DNA of 64,000 nt from CAIKZZ01 sp035604595 (lineage in GTDB: Bacteria > Pseudomonadota > Gammaproteobacteria > Steroidobacterales > Steroidobacteraceae). The notes under the pieces are model-generated. The model searched no databases. It was not told the origin of the DNA and was given only the letters and a program-made list of their open reading frames with translations. The position numbers and the translations under genes were made by a program. The stretch lies in assembly GCA_035604595.1 (NCBI GenBank), contig DATNIE010000012.1:1-64000 (forward strand), given 5' to 3'. Of the stretch, positions 42,987-52,092 are shown piece by piece; the stretch's first letter is position 1, and every line of letters begins with the position of its first letter.

Positions 42987-43694
42987 ATGGGCCACCTGTA
43001 CCTCGTGCGACACGCACAGGCCTCGTTCTTCGGTACCAGCTACGACGACCTGTCGACGCTCGGCCGGGAGCAGGCGCGCGTGCTCGGCGAGCACTGGGCG
43101 CGGCACGCGGTCGACTTCGAGGCGGTGTATATGGGCCCGCGCCGCCGCCACCAGCAGACCTGCGAGATCGTCGCTGCCGTGTACCGTGAGCGCGGGCTGC
43201 CGTTCCCCGCAGCCCGCGAGCTGCCCGAGCTCGACGAGCATCACGGCCTCAGCGTGATCAAGCACCACCTCGGCCGGGACGACGCGGCAAGTGAGGCGCT
43301 ACACCCGGCCGCGGCGCCGGGCGGCGACCGCGAGCGCGCCCAGCGTGAGTTCTTCCGTCACTACAACGAGGTCATGCGCGCCTGGGCGCGCGGCACGCTG
43401 CACGTGCCCGGGATCGAGACGTGGGACGAGTTCCGCGCGCGGTCGCTGCGCGCGCTCGATCTGCTGTGCGCCGGCGCCGGCGCTGGTCGGCGCGTCGCGT
43501 TCACCTCGGGAGGGCTCGTCTCGTCGGCGGCCGGCTGGCTGCTCGGTCTCGACACCGAGCGGGTGATCGACCTGTCGCTGGTGCTGCGGAACACTGCTCT
43601 GTCCGAGATCAGCTGGTCAGCCCGGCGCCGCAGCCTCGTGAGCTTCAACTCCCTGCCGCATCTGCCCGATCCCCGGGCCGCGACGTCGGTGTGA
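42987..43694 (+). CDS. Histidine phosphatase superfamily protein with a variant active site
   Basis: A 235-residue protein starting MGHLYLVRHAQASFFGTSYD. The RHA form of the RHG motif (Arg8, His9) and Glu in ELPELDEH fit the phosphoglycerate-mutase-like fold. In the usual second-histidine position (HG) the sequence reads FTSGGLVSS with Ser174. Without that His, normal phosphatase chemistry is doubtful, though I believe a TSGG variant recurs in related proteins. It follows emrB by 35 bases. Its last 50 bases overlap the permease gene on the other strand. Confidence 0.75.
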   Translation: MGHLYLVRHAQASFFGTSYDDLSTLGREQARVLGEHWARHAVDFEAVYMGPRRRHQQTCEIVAAVYRERGLPFPAARELPELDEHHGLSVIKHHLGRDDAASEALHPAAAPGGDRERAQREFFRHYNEVMRAWARGTLHVPGIETWDEFRARSLRALDLLCAGAGAGRRVAFTSGGLVSSAAGWLLGLDTERVIDLSLVLRNTALSEISWSARRRSLVSFNSLPHLPDPRAATSV

Positions 43695-45105
43695 GCTGCG
43701 CCGACCGCCGCGACCACCACAGGTAGAACGGCAGCCCCGCGAGCGTGACCAAGGCACCCATCAGGGCAAGCCGCGGCGTCGCCACGAAAGTGTTGATGAT
43801 CAGCCACACCGTCACGGCGATGAACAGCGCCGGCACCAGTGGGTAGCCGAACGCCCGGTACGGGCGGACCGCGTCCGGCAGCCGGTGGCGGAACACGAAC
43901 AGCGATCCTGCGCTCAACCCGTAGAACAGCCACGCCATGAAGATCACCGCGTCGGTCAGCGTGTCGTAGGACCCTGACACCGCGAGTGCGCTGGCCCATG
44001 CCGCCTGTGCCACGATCGCGCGCACCGGCACGTGCGTCGCGGGCGACACGCGCGCGAGGGCGCGGAAGAACAGGCCCTCGCGGGCCATCGCGAACGGAAT
44101 CCGGGAGCCGGCGAGCACCGAGGCCTGCAGCGACCCGAATGACGACAGCATCAGCGCCGCCGCGACGAAGGTGACCGCGCCGGAACCGGCGAAGCGCCGC
44201 ATGACCTCGGTGGCCACAGACGAGGTGGTCGAGACGCTTCCGACCTCGGTCGGCGTCAGCACGTAGAAATACGCCAGGTTCACGACCGCGTACAGCGCCG
44301 CGACGAGCAGCAGGCCACCGACGAACGCCCGCGGCAGGCTGTGCGCCGGATCCTTGATCTCCCCGGCGAGCGGCGTGACGTTGCTCCATCCGTCGTAGGC
44401 CCACAGGGCCCCGAGCATTGCGGCGCCGAAACCCGCGACGCCACCGCGGGCGGTGGCGGCAACACCTTCGCAGCGGGCGCCGACGGCCGGCTGCGCGAGG
44501 TGGGCAAAACTGCCGTGCGCGAACGCAAACGCCCCGATCGCGAGCGCCGCGAGCAGCAGCACCTTGAGGGTCGTCAGCACGACAGCCGCGTGGCCGCCGG
44601 TCGCGACCGGGCGGCAGCTGATCAGCGTCACGGCCCAGATCGCGGCGAGCGCCACCAGCATCAGCCCGTTGACATGCAACGGCGCTCCCCACGCCTCCCC
44701 GCGCAGCAGATCACGCTCGAGACCTCCGCCGAGCGCGACGTTGAGAAAGATCGCGAAGCCCACCGCGAGCGCGGCCTGCGCAGCCGCTTTGGAGACCGTG
44801 AACGCCGTCCAGCCATACAGAAATCCGACGATGCGCCCGTACGCGCGGCGCAGGAACACATAGTCCCCGCCCGCCTCCGGCATCATCGCGGCGACTTCGG
44901 CGTAGGAGAACGTGCCGGCCAGCGACAGCAGCCCGGCCGCGATCCACACCGCCAGCACGGTCGTCGCATCGCCGACGTTGCAGATCATCACCCGGCTCTT
45001 CAGAAAGACACCGGTGCCGATCATGTTCGCGACGTTGACCGCGATGGCCGCCGCAAGCCCCAGCCCGCGCACGAGCTCCGGGCGGTTTGCGGCGGATACT
45101 GCCAC
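43645..45105 (-). CDS. APC-family amino acid permease
   Basis: A 486-residue membrane protein with about 12 helices. The N-terminal substrate motif is IGTGVFLKS (the G-S/T-G-x-F pattern of APC carriers). FSYAEVAAMMPEAGGDYVFL and GALWAYDGWSNVTPLAGEIKDP are conserved family blocks. It resembles the LAT/SteT exchangers; substrate unknown. The GTG at 45105 is chosen because it lies 30 bases after the fhs stop and leaves a normal N-terminus; no ATG exists before the first helix. It probably shares the fhs transcript. Tail-to-tail overlap with the phosphatase gene is 50 bases. Confidence 0.85.
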   Translation of the reverse strand: MAVSAANRPELVRGLGLAAAIAVNVANMIGTGVFLKSRVMICNVGDATTVLAVWIAAGLLSLAGTFSYAEVAAMMPEAGGDYVFLRRAYGRIVGFLYGWTAFTVSKAAAQAALAVGFAIFLNVALGGGLERDLLRGEAWGAPLHVNGLMLVALAAIWAVTLISCRPVATGGHAAVVLTTLKVLLLAALAIGAFAFAHGSFAHLAQPAVGARCEGVAATARGGVAGFGAAMLGALWAYDGWSNVTPLAGEIKDPAHSLPRAFVGGLLLVAALYAVVNLAYFYVLTPTEVGSVSTTSSVATEVMRRFAGSGAVTFVAAALMLSSFGSLQASVLAGSRIPFAMAREGLFFRALARVSPATHVPVRAIVAQAAWASALAVSGSYDTLTDAVIFMAWLFYGLSAGSLFVFRHRLPDAVRPYRAFGYPLVPALFIAVTVWLIINTFVATPRLALMGALVTLAGLPFYLWWSRRSAQLTPTSRPGDRADAAGS

Positions 45106-45134
45106 GACGGCCGGGCGGCGAGCGGTGGCGTCGC

Positions 45135-46808
45135 TCAGAACAACCCGACGACGCGCCCGCGGTCGTCGATGTCGATGTGCGCCGCGGACGGCACCTTCGG
45201 CAGACCCGGCATCGTCATGATGTCGCCGCACACCATCACGATGAACTCCGCGCCGGCCGCGAGCCGCACCTCGCGCACGTTGAGCACATGCCCGGACGGC
45301 GCACCGCGCAGCTGCGGATCGGTCGAGAACGAGTACTGCGTCTTGGCGACGCACACCGGGTAGTGTCCGTAGCCCTCCTCCTGCAGCCGCTTGATGTGCG
45401 CGCGCACCTTGGTGTCGGCCGTGATGTCGCTGGCGCCGTAAATCTTCGTGGCCACCGCCTTCATCTTGTCCCACAGCGGCAGTGCATCCTCGTAGACGAA
45501 GCGGAAGCCCTCGGTTTCGGTGGCGGCGAGCTTCACGACCGCGTGTGCGACCTGCTCGGCCCCGGCTCCGCCCTCGGCCCAGTGGCGCGCCGAGATCACC
45601 GGTACCTGCAGGTGCGCGAGCCGCTTCTCGAGCAGCTGGAACTCGGCAGCGGTGTCGAAGCTGAAGTGGTTGACCGCCACGACGCACGGCAATCCGTACT
45701 GGTGGTGAACGTTGTTGACGTGCCGCTCGATGTTCGCGATGCCCCGCTCGAGCGCCGGGAGGTTCTCGCGATTGATCTCCTTGAGCTCACAACCGCCGTG
45801 GTACTTGAGCGCGCGGATCGTCGCGACCAGCACCAGCACCGCCGGCCGGAAGCCGGCCTTGCGGCACTTGATGTCGATGAATTTCTCGGCACCGAGATCG
45901 GCCCCGAACCCCGCCTCGGTCACGACATAGTCGCCGAGCTTGAGCGCGGTGTGCGTGGCAAGCACCGAGTTGCAGCCGTGCGCGATGTTGGCGAATGGCC
46001 CACCGTGAATGAAGGCCGGGTTGTTCTCGAGCGTCTGCACGAGATTCGGTTTCAGCGCCTCGCGCAGCAGCACCGTCATCGCGCCATGGGCTTTCAGGTC
46101 GCGCGCGCGCACCGGCTTCTGGTCGCGCGTGTAACCGACGACGATGTTGCCGAGGCGCTGCTTGAGGTCGGCGAGGCTGGTGGCCAGGCAGAAAATCGCC
46201 ATGACCTCAGAGGCGACGACGATGTCGAAGCCATCCTGGCGGGGAAAGCCGTTGTTGGGTCCGCCGAGCGCGCAGGTGATCTCGCGCAGCGCGCGGTCGT
46301 TCATGTCCATCACGCGCTTCCAGCTGATGCGCCGGACGTCGATGCCGAGCTCATTGCCATGGTGGACGTGATTGTCGATGAGCGCCGCGAGCAGGTTGTT
46401 GGCGAGCGCGATCGCATTGAAGTCGCCGGTGAAGTGCAGGTTGATGTCCTCCATCGGCACCACCTGGGCATGGCCGCCACCGGCAGCGCCGCCCTTCATG
46501 CCGAATACCGGGCCGAGGCTCGGCTCACGCAGGCAGATGACAGCCTTCTTGCCGATCCGATTGAGCGCATCGCCCAGCCCGACGCTGGTCGTGGTCTTGC
46601 CCTCGCCGGCCGGTGTCGGGCTGATCGCGGACACCAGAATCAGCTTGCCGTTCGGCCTCGCCGCGAGGCTCGCGACATACTCGAGCGACACCTTCGCCTT
46701 GTACCGGCCATAGGCGTCGAGCACATCGGGCGGGATGCCGAGCCCCGCTGCAATCTCAGTGATCGGTTTCAGCGTCGCCCGTTGCGCGATCTCGATGTCT
46801 GACAGCAC
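45135..46808 (-). CDS. fhs: Formate-tetrahydrofolate ligase
   Basis: ATP-dependent synthesis of 10-formyltetrahydrofolate from formate and tetrahydrofolate. The 557-residue protein has the P-loop ISPTPAGEGKTTTSVGLGD, then REPSLGPVFGMKGGAAGGG and LTGDFNAI-like HFTGDFNAIALANNLL, all typical. It gives a formate-derived supply of one-carbon units for purines and the initiator formyl group. GGAGGA lies four bases before the GTG start. 5-formyl-THF cyclo-ligase is encoded immediately upstream, so the two form a small folate one-carbon group. Confidence 0.95.
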   Translation of the reverse strand: MLSDIEIAQRATLKPITEIAAGLGIPPDVLDAYGRYKAKVSLEYVASLAARPNGKLILVSAISPTPAGEGKTTTSVGLGDALNRIGKKAVICLREPSLGPVFGMKGGAAGGGHAQVVPMEDINLHFTGDFNAIALANNLLAALIDNHVHHGNELGIDVRRISWKRVMDMNDRALREITCALGGPNNGFPRQDGFDIVVASEVMAIFCLATSLADLKQRLGNIVVGYTRDQKPVRARDLKAHGAMTVLLREALKPNLVQTLENNPAFIHGGPFANIAHGCNSVLATHTALKLGDYVVTEAGFGADLGAEKFIDIKCRKAGFRPAVLVLVATIRALKYHGGCELKEINRENLPALERGIANIERHVNNVHHQYGLPCVVAVNHFSFDTAAEFQLLEKRLAHLQVPVISARHWAEGGAGAEQVAHAVVKLAATETEGFRFVYEDALPLWDKMKAVATKIYGASDITADTKVRAHIKRLQEEGYGHYPVCVAKTQYSFSTDPQLRGAPSGHVLNVREVRLAAGAEFIVMVCGDIMTMPGLPKVPSAAHIDIDDRGRVVGLF

Positions 46809-46891
46809 ATGGTCCTCCAGTGAAGGCTCTTTGCATCACGATTGCTCGCATGACGTGCCAGCCGGCAGCGCCGCGACGGCCGGCCGGGATT

Positions 46892-47569
46892 CTACACGCG
46901 CGCCGAGGGGTGCCGCGGCAGGCCGCGCCGAGCGGCCAGCCGCTCGGCCCGGCGGCGGCACTTCTCGACGGTCACTGCCTCCAGGCCGCCGGGGACCGCC
47001 GCCTGGATTCCGGCCTCGGTGACCACGAAATCCATCAGCACATCGTGCGGCTGCGGGTGGGTCGTCGGAATTCTGGACAGCTCGAAGGCGTGCGCGACGG
47101 TCAGCGGGCGCGGATCGAGCGCCGCGAGCGTCCGGTCGAAGAACCCCCCGCCGTAGCCGAGCCGGTCGCCCTGCTGACCAATTCCGACCGGCGGCACGAG
47201 CAGTGCATCCGGCACGAGCGCGACGGTGCCGTCCGGCACCGGCAGATCATAGACGCCGCTCGCCATGAGGACCCCGGGCCACCACTCGCGGAACTCGAGC
47301 GGGCAGCCTTTGGCGATCACCATCGGCAGCGCCAGACGTGCGCCGAGCGAGCGCAGGTGCGTCGCGAACGGCCGGGCGTCGAATTCCGCCTGGAACGGCC
47401 AGCACAGGCCGACCACCCAGCCGCCACCGAACGGGAATGCGGCGCGAAGCTGAGACTCGATCGCCGCACTCCAGCGCACGTGTTCGGCAGGCGGTGCCGC
47501 CATGCGCCGTGCGATCAGCGTCTGCCGCTCAGCCTTGCGCCAGCGGGCGAGTTCCGGTGTCAGGCCCAT
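46892..47569 (-). CDS. 5-formyltetrahydrofolate cyclo-ligase
   Basis: Converts 5-formyl-THF to 5,10-methenyl-THF with ATP, recovering a dead-end folate. The 225-residue protein shows the conserved basic N-terminus (LARWRKAERQTLIARR), LALPMVIAKGCPLEFREW, and the signature DRLGYGGGFFDRTLA. The last 25 residues are basic. It corresponds to E. coli YgfA. It precedes fhs by 83 bases on the minus strand. E. coli places 6S RNA before ygfA; here another protein gene lies upstream and I see no 6S-like fold. Confidence 0.9.
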   Translation of the reverse strand: MGLTPELARWRKAERQTLIARRMAAPPAEHVRWSAAIESQLRAAFPFGGGWVVGLCWPFQAEFDARPFATHLRSLGARLALPMVIAKGCPLEFREWWPGVLMASGVYDLPVPDGTVALVPDALLVPPVGIGQQGDRLGYGGGFFDRTLAALDPRPLTVAHAFELSRIPTTHPQPHDVLMDFVVTEAGIQAAVPGGLEAVTVEKCRRRAERLAARRGLPRHPSARV

Positions 47570-47642
47570 GTAGCCATCCTGGCGGGCATAGTAACCGCGG
47601 CCGCCGCCTTGATCGGCACCCGGCCGACGGAAGGCGCCTCGC

Positions 47643-48035
47643 TCACGCTCGCGGCCGCGGCAGCAGGAAGGTCGCGCGGGCCTCCGGCGACTCGAGCTCG
47701 CCCCGCGGGTAGTACCGCTCGAAGTACTCGCGGCTCGCAAGCTCGGGATAGCGCGCGAGGAACGCATCGAACGGCAGGTCGGGAGGCTCCTCGATCAGCC
47801 GCTCTGCGATCAGCGCCAGGTACGCGACCGTCAGCGTCTCGTGATAGAGCGTGCGCTTGCCGACAGCCGCCGCGAAGGTCAGCACCGCGCGCTTCATCGC
47901 GACGCACGCCCCGGGAAAGTCGTGCTGCCTCAGGTACAGAAAACCGGCCTTCAGGTGGCCACGGTGGTCGAACCGGCCGGGAGGCAGCCTCCCAGCTTCG
48001 AGCGCGGCCAGAAACTCACTGTCCTCGATATCCAT
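47643..48035 (-). CDS. Conserved hypothetical protein
   Basis: A 130-residue soluble protein I do not recognise by name. Features seen: FDHRGHLKAGFLYLRQHDFP with two histidines, YHETLTVAYLALI, and FDAFLARYPELASREYFERYY. It is mostly helical and has the style of small conserved proteobacterial proteins that open with an F-x-H-x-x-H-L segment. A metal site through the histidines is conceivable. It lies 73 bases upstream of the cyclo-ligase gene on the same strand and may share its promoter, which would sit in the 151-base gap facing the anti-sigma-like gene. Confidence 0.65.
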   Translation of the reverse strand: MDIEDSEFLAALEAGRLPPGRFDHRGHLKAGFLYLRQHDFPGACVAMKRAVLTFAAAVGKRTLYHETLTVAYLALIAERLIEEPPDLPFDAFLARYPELASREYFERYYPRGELESPEARATFLLPRPRA

Positions 48036-48186
48036 CCGCGGCACCCCGCCAGGCCGATCCCCAATCTGAGACGCCCTTCTCAGCCCCGGTCGGGGCCGCG
48101 TCCTCGGCTGTGACGCCGCTCGCGCCGCCGGCGCGCCCGTGCATGCAATATGTAGTAACGGCCCACAGCGAGCAAATCCGGCAGCC

Positions 48187-48879
48187 ATGGACATCAGGGT
48201 CATCGAGCAAAAACAACTGGTCGAGCGCTACCTGCTCGGTCGCCTGACGCCGCCCGAGGCGAAGTTCTTCGAGCGCGTCGTGCGCGACTCTCCCGAGCTC
48301 GCCGAACGCATGGGCCTGCCCGAGGCGCTGCAGCGAACGATGCGTCTACTCGATGAAACCGGGACCGAGTGGCGTGAGCAGAAACCCCGGTTCTGGCGCC
48401 AGCCGTGGCTGGTTGCGAGCCTCGCGGCGGCGGCGCTGGTCGCAATCGCCTCCGCCGCGGCGCTGTGGGTGGGCAAGCACGAGATTGCCGCGAGCTACGT
48501 GCAACTGAAGAGCGAGGCCGAGCGGGGCCTGCTGGTCGCGCCGACGCGGTCTATGGTCTTCGATCTCCACCCCGCCAGGGCCGGCGAGCGCACTCCGAGC
48601 TATCCGATCGGCACGCGCACCGCTCCGACCTTCGCCGACCTCAGGGTCGACGTCTCCTACGTGCGCGCAACCCTCTTCAAGGTCATCGTCAAGCGCGACG
48701 ACGGCACCTACTGGGCACGTTTCGACAACCAGCTGCGCGACTCCAACGGCGACCTGCGCCTCGCATTCAATTCCGCGGCGTTCGCGGCCGGCACCTACGA
48801 CGTCGAGATCGACGCAGTCGACATGCACGGCAATGTCGTGCCCGCGGGCTGGTTGCGCCTGCGAATTGACCGGGGCTGA
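48187..48879 (+). CDS. Anti-sigma-factor-like single-pass membrane protein
   Basis: A 230-residue protein. The N-terminal region (IEQKQLVERYLLGRLTPPEA) resembles the cytoplasmic sigma-binding start of anti-sigma factors (Glu-Arg-Tyr-Leu-Leu-Gly), followed by one membrane helix at about 74-93. The outer part (about 100-230) includes VDVSYVRATLFKVIVKRDDG and GTYDVEIDAVDMHG, a beta-rich fold I cannot name. No zinc-binding His-Cys motif is present, and no sigma factor gene is adjacent, so the partner is unknown. The gene diverges from the hypothetical gene and converges with ybbP. Confidence 0.6.
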   Translation: MDIRVIEQKQLVERYLLGRLTPPEAKFFERVVRDSPELAERMGLPEALQRTMRLLDETGTEWREQKPRFWRQPWLVASLAAAALVAIASAAALWVGKHEIAASYVQLKSEAERGLLVAPTRSMVFDLHPARAGERTPSYPIGTRTAPTFADLRVDVSYVRATLFKVIVKRDDGTYWARFDNQLRDSNGDLRLAFNSAAFAAGTYDVEIDAVDMHGNVVPAGWLRLRIDRG

Positions 48880-48895
48880 GCGCTGCGCGCCGCGC

Positions 48896-51391
48896 TCAGG
48901 CTTGCCTCAGCGTCGTGGTCGGCGGGCTGTTGACGACCGAGCGGGTGGCGAGCGTCCCCGCCAGGCCCACGAGCAACGCCCCGGCGCCGAGACCGAGCAG
49001 CCACACGCCCGGATCGAAGCGATAGCTGAGGTTCAGAAGCCTCGTCGCTACCAGCCAGCCTGCGATCGAGGCTGCGCTCGCGGCCAGCACACCGGACAGC
49101 AGCCCCAGTGCCACGAACTCGGCGGCGACGCCGCGCAACACCGTGCGGCGGCTCGCGCCCAGCGTGCGCAGTATGGCGCTCTCGTAGCGACGTTCGTCGC
49201 GCGTCGCCTGGATCGCCGCGAGCAGCACGACGACGCCGGCGAGCAGCGTGAAGGCGAACACGTACTGCACGGCGAGCGCGGCCTTGTCCATGACCTCGCG
49301 AACCTGGCCGAGCACGGTCTCGACGTCGATCACGGTCACGCTCGGGAACCGCCGCACGAGCGCGGCGAGCGCCGGCCGCTGCGTTGGATCGAGGTGCACG
49401 CTCGTCATGAACGTGCCGGTCGCGGTGTCGAGCACGCCGGGCGCGAAGACCAGGAAGAAGTTCGGCCGAAAGCCGTCCCAGCGCACCTTGCGCACGTTCG
49501 CGACGGTGGCGATGACGGTCTCGCCCGCGACATCGAAGGTCAGCCGGTCGCCGAGTCTGAGGCCCAGTTCCTCCTGGTACTCGGTCGCCACCGACACCAG
49601 CGGCCGGTGCGGATCGGGGTCGTGCCACCAGCTGCCCTGCACGACACGGTTATCAGCGGGCAGATCCCGGGACCAGCTCAGGTTCTGCTCGCGCTCGACG
49701 AACGCCCGGCCGCGATCGGACTGCGGCATGCGCTCGCGCACCGGCTTGCCGTTGATGGCCGTCAAGCGGGCACGCACCCAGGGCGCGAGCTCGGGTGCGG
49801 CGACGCCGGTGCTGACCAGGAAGCGTTTGAGGTTCTCCGCCTCGGCCGGCGGGATATTGATCAGAAAATGGTTCGGCGCGTCCTTCGGCAGGCTGTGACG
49901 CCACTCGTCGAGCAGGTCGTTGCGCACGACGGCGAGCAGCAGCAGCACCGTGAGGCCGAGGCCGAATGCCACGATCTGCACGATGCTGTCGCGCCCGCGC
50001 CGCGCGACGTTGGCGAGCCCGTAGCGCCACGCCACCCCGGCAGCGCCCCGAACGCTGCGGGTCGCGCGCACCAACAGCCAGCCGGCCGTGGACAGCGCAG
50101 CCCCCGTCGCCAGCAGCCCGCCGGCCACGTAGCTGACGAGTTTGGCGTCCCGAACCAGGGCGTACAGCAGCGCCAGCAGCGTGCCGGCGGCGATCACGTA
50201 CGTGAACCCGTAACGTAGCGGCGGGGGGCCCAACGTGCGCCGGAGCACGCGCGCCGGCGGCACTTGCTTCAGCTGCAGCAGCGGCGGGGAGGCGAAGCCG
50301 ATCAGGATCGCAACCGCGGTGCCGATGCCGAGCCAGGCCGTCGCGAGCGCCGGTGCGGGCAGCCCGCCGCGCACCAGTCCGCGGGTCAGCCAGGCGAGGC
50401 CCGACTGGGCGATCCAGCCGCCGGCGATGCCGGCGAGCGCTCCGGCAAGCGCGACCGACAGCAGCTCGAGTCCGGTGACGGTGAGCACGAAGCGCTGCGT
50501 CGCGCCCATGCACTTCATGAGCGCAATGGTATCGAGGTGGCGAGTGGCGTAGCGCCGCGCCCCCATCGCGACCGCGACCGCAGCCAACAGCAGCGTCGCA
50601 AGGGCCGCGAGGTTCAGAAAGCGCCCGGAGCGCTCCATCGCGGACTTCAGCTGGTCGCTCGACTCGGCGACGTCGACCAGACGCTCGGCCGCATTCTTGC
50701 GCGCACGCAGCCATCCCGCGAACTCCTCGACCGCCGCGCTCGGGCCGGCGAACAGAAGACTAAAGGTCGCGCGGCTTCCCGGCTGCAGCAGCTGGGTCGC
50801 GGCGATGTCGTCATACGACACCATCAGCGTCGGCGCAAAGGCCACGAACGCCGAACCCTGGTCGGGGCGATAGTCGAGCACGTGGGTGACGCGCACCGTC
50901 AGCGCACCGACCTTGAGCGTGCCGCCGACCGGTACGTCGAGCCGTGCGAGCAGCCGCGAGTCTACCCACGCCTCACCGCGGCGCGGGACCCCGGTCGTGG
51001 TGCGGCCGGGGGCGTACGGCGCATCGGCAATCCTGAGCCGCCCGCGCAGCGGGTACTCTGGGCTCACGCCATCGATCAGCGCGAGGTTGCTCGTCTCCCC
51101 CGCGTACACGACGCTCGGGAACGTCAGCGTCCGCGCGATGCTGAGTCCGCGGCTGGTCGCTTCGCGCGCGTAGCTGCCGTCGGGATCGGTCGGCCGGCCC
51201 GACTCGAGCCGCAGGTCCCCGGCCAGCACCTCGCCCGCCTGCTGCTGGATCGCCTGGGCGACCCGGCTCGTGAAGAACCCCACGGCGGTCAGCGCCGTGA
51301 CGGCCACGCACAGTCCCCAGAACAGCACCGCGAGCTCCCCGCCACGCGCATCGCGCCCGAGCGCCTTGAGTGCGAACCTGAGCGCCCCCAC
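48896..51391 (-). CDS. ybbP: FtsX-like ABC transporter permease (YbbP family)
   Basis: An 831-residue permease with about ten helices: one near the N-terminus (ELAVLFWGLCVAVTALTAVG), a large periplasmic domain (about 50-260), a set of helices (about 265-500), a second periplasmic region, and three final helices in two-part FtsX layout (TLGASRRTVLRGVAAEFVAL). YbbP-type proteins pair with YbbA. The substrate is not firmly known; lipid-related or mechanotransmission roles have been proposed for the class. It starts five bases after ybbA. The ybbA-ybbP pair diverging from tesA is as in E. coli. Confidence 0.92.
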   Translation of the reverse strand: MGALRFALKALGRDARGGELAVLFWGLCVAVTALTAVGFFTSRVAQAIQQQAGEVLAGDLRLESGRPTDPDGSYAREATSRGLSIARTLTFPSVVYAGETSNLALIDGVSPEYPLRGRLRIADAPYAPGRTTTGVPRRGEAWVDSRLLARLDVPVGGTLKVGALTVRVTHVLDYRPDQGSAFVAFAPTLMVSYDDIAATQLLQPGSRATFSLLFAGPSAAVEEFAGWLRARKNAAERLVDVAESSDQLKSAMERSGRFLNLAALATLLLAAVAVAMGARRYATRHLDTIALMKCMGATQRFVLTVTGLELLSVALAGALAGIAGGWIAQSGLAWLTRGLVRGGLPAPALATAWLGIGTAVAILIGFASPPLLQLKQVPPARVLRRTLGPPPLRYGFTYVIAAGTLLALLYALVRDAKLVSYVAGGLLATGAALSTAGWLLVRATRSVRGAAGVAWRYGLANVARRGRDSIVQIVAFGLGLTVLLLLAVVRNDLLDEWRHSLPKDAPNHFLINIPPAEAENLKRFLVSTGVAAPELAPWVRARLTAINGKPVRERMPQSDRGRAFVEREQNLSWSRDLPADNRVVQGSWWHDPDPHRPLVSVATEYQEELGLRLGDRLTFDVAGETVIATVANVRKVRWDGFRPNFFLVFAPGVLDTATGTFMTSVHLDPTQRPALAALVRRFPSVTVIDVETVLGQVREVMDKAALAVQYVFAFTLLAGVVVLLAAIQATRDERRYESAILRTLGASRRTVLRGVAAEFVALGLLSGVLAASAASIAGWLVATRLLNLSYRFDPGVWLLGLGAGALLVGLAGTLATRSVVNSPPTTTLRQA

Positions 51392-51396
51392 GGCGA

Positions 51397-52071
51397 CTAG
51401 TCCGCCCGGCGCACGAGCCGTCCGGCGTCGAGCTCGATCACCCGGTCGCAGCGCCGCGCGAGATGCGGCTCGTGCGTGACCAGCACCAGGGTCGTTCCGG
51501 CGGCGCGGTTGAGGTCGAACAAGAGGTCGGCCACGTGCGCGCCGGTCACGGTGTCGAGGTTGCCGGTCGGCTCGTCGACGAACAGCACCTCCGGGCGGCC
51601 GACGAAGGCGCGCGCGATCGCGACGCGCTGCTGCTCGCCACCGGACAGCTGTCGCGGGTAATGGGCGGTACGGGCCGCGAGCCCGACCTCATCGAGCGCG
51701 CGGCGTGCGGTGCGGGCCGCATCGGGCTCGCCGGCCAGCTCGAGCGGCAGCATGACATTCTCGAGAGCCGTCAGCGACGGCACCAGGTGGAAGGACTGGA
51801 ACACGAAGCCGACATGCCGCGCCCGGGCCGCGGCCCGGCCGTCCTCATCGAGCGCCGTGAGGTCGGCGCCGTTCAGGAACACCTCGCCGCGCGTCGGCGT
51901 GTCGAGGCCCGCCAGAATTGCGAGCAGCGTCGACTTGCCGGCGCCTGAGGCACCGACGATCGCGACCGACTCGCCCTGCTCGACGGTGAGGCTCACGTCG
52001 TCAACGATGGTCAGCGTTCCGTCCGGGCTGCTAACCTGCTTGGTGATGTGGCGCGAATCGAGAACCTTCAA
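51397..52071 (-). CDS. ybbA: ABC transporter ATPase (YbbA family)
   Basis: A 224-residue ATPase of the LolD/MacB type: Walker A GASGAGKST, signature LSGGEQQRVAIARAF, Walker B LFVDEPTGNLD, H-loop VTHEPH. It partners the YbbP permease encoded five bases downstream. No ATG fits; the TTG at 52071 is chosen because GAGG lies six bases upstream and the resulting N-terminus (MKVLDSRHITKQVSS) aligns with E. coli YbbA. Its start is only 21-75 bases from that of tesA on the other strand, so the two promoters must overlap or lie within coding sequence. Confidence 0.92.
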   Translation of the reverse strand: MKVLDSRHITKQVSSPDGTLTIVDDVSLTVEQGESVAIVGASGAGKSTLLAILAGLDTPTRGEVFLNGADLTALDEDGRAAARARHVGFVFQSFHLVPSLTALENVMLPLELAGEPDAARTARRALDEVGLAARTAHYPRQLSGGEQQRVAIARAFVGRPEVLFVDEPTGNLDTVTGAHVADLLFDLNRAAGTTLVLVTHEPHLARRCDRVIELDAGRLVRRAD

Positions 52072-52092
52072 TGCCAACCTCGGACGTCTGAT

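Noticed and set aside
45087..46802. A 571-codon plus-strand frame opposite fhs
   Set aside because: fhs shows a full set of ligase motifs; the opposing product is compositionally biased and featureless.
47570..47642. Possible 6S RNA upstream of the cyclo-ligase gene, as in E. coli
   Set aside because: The gap is only 73 bases, too short for a roughly 180-base 6S RNA, and no closing stem was seen.
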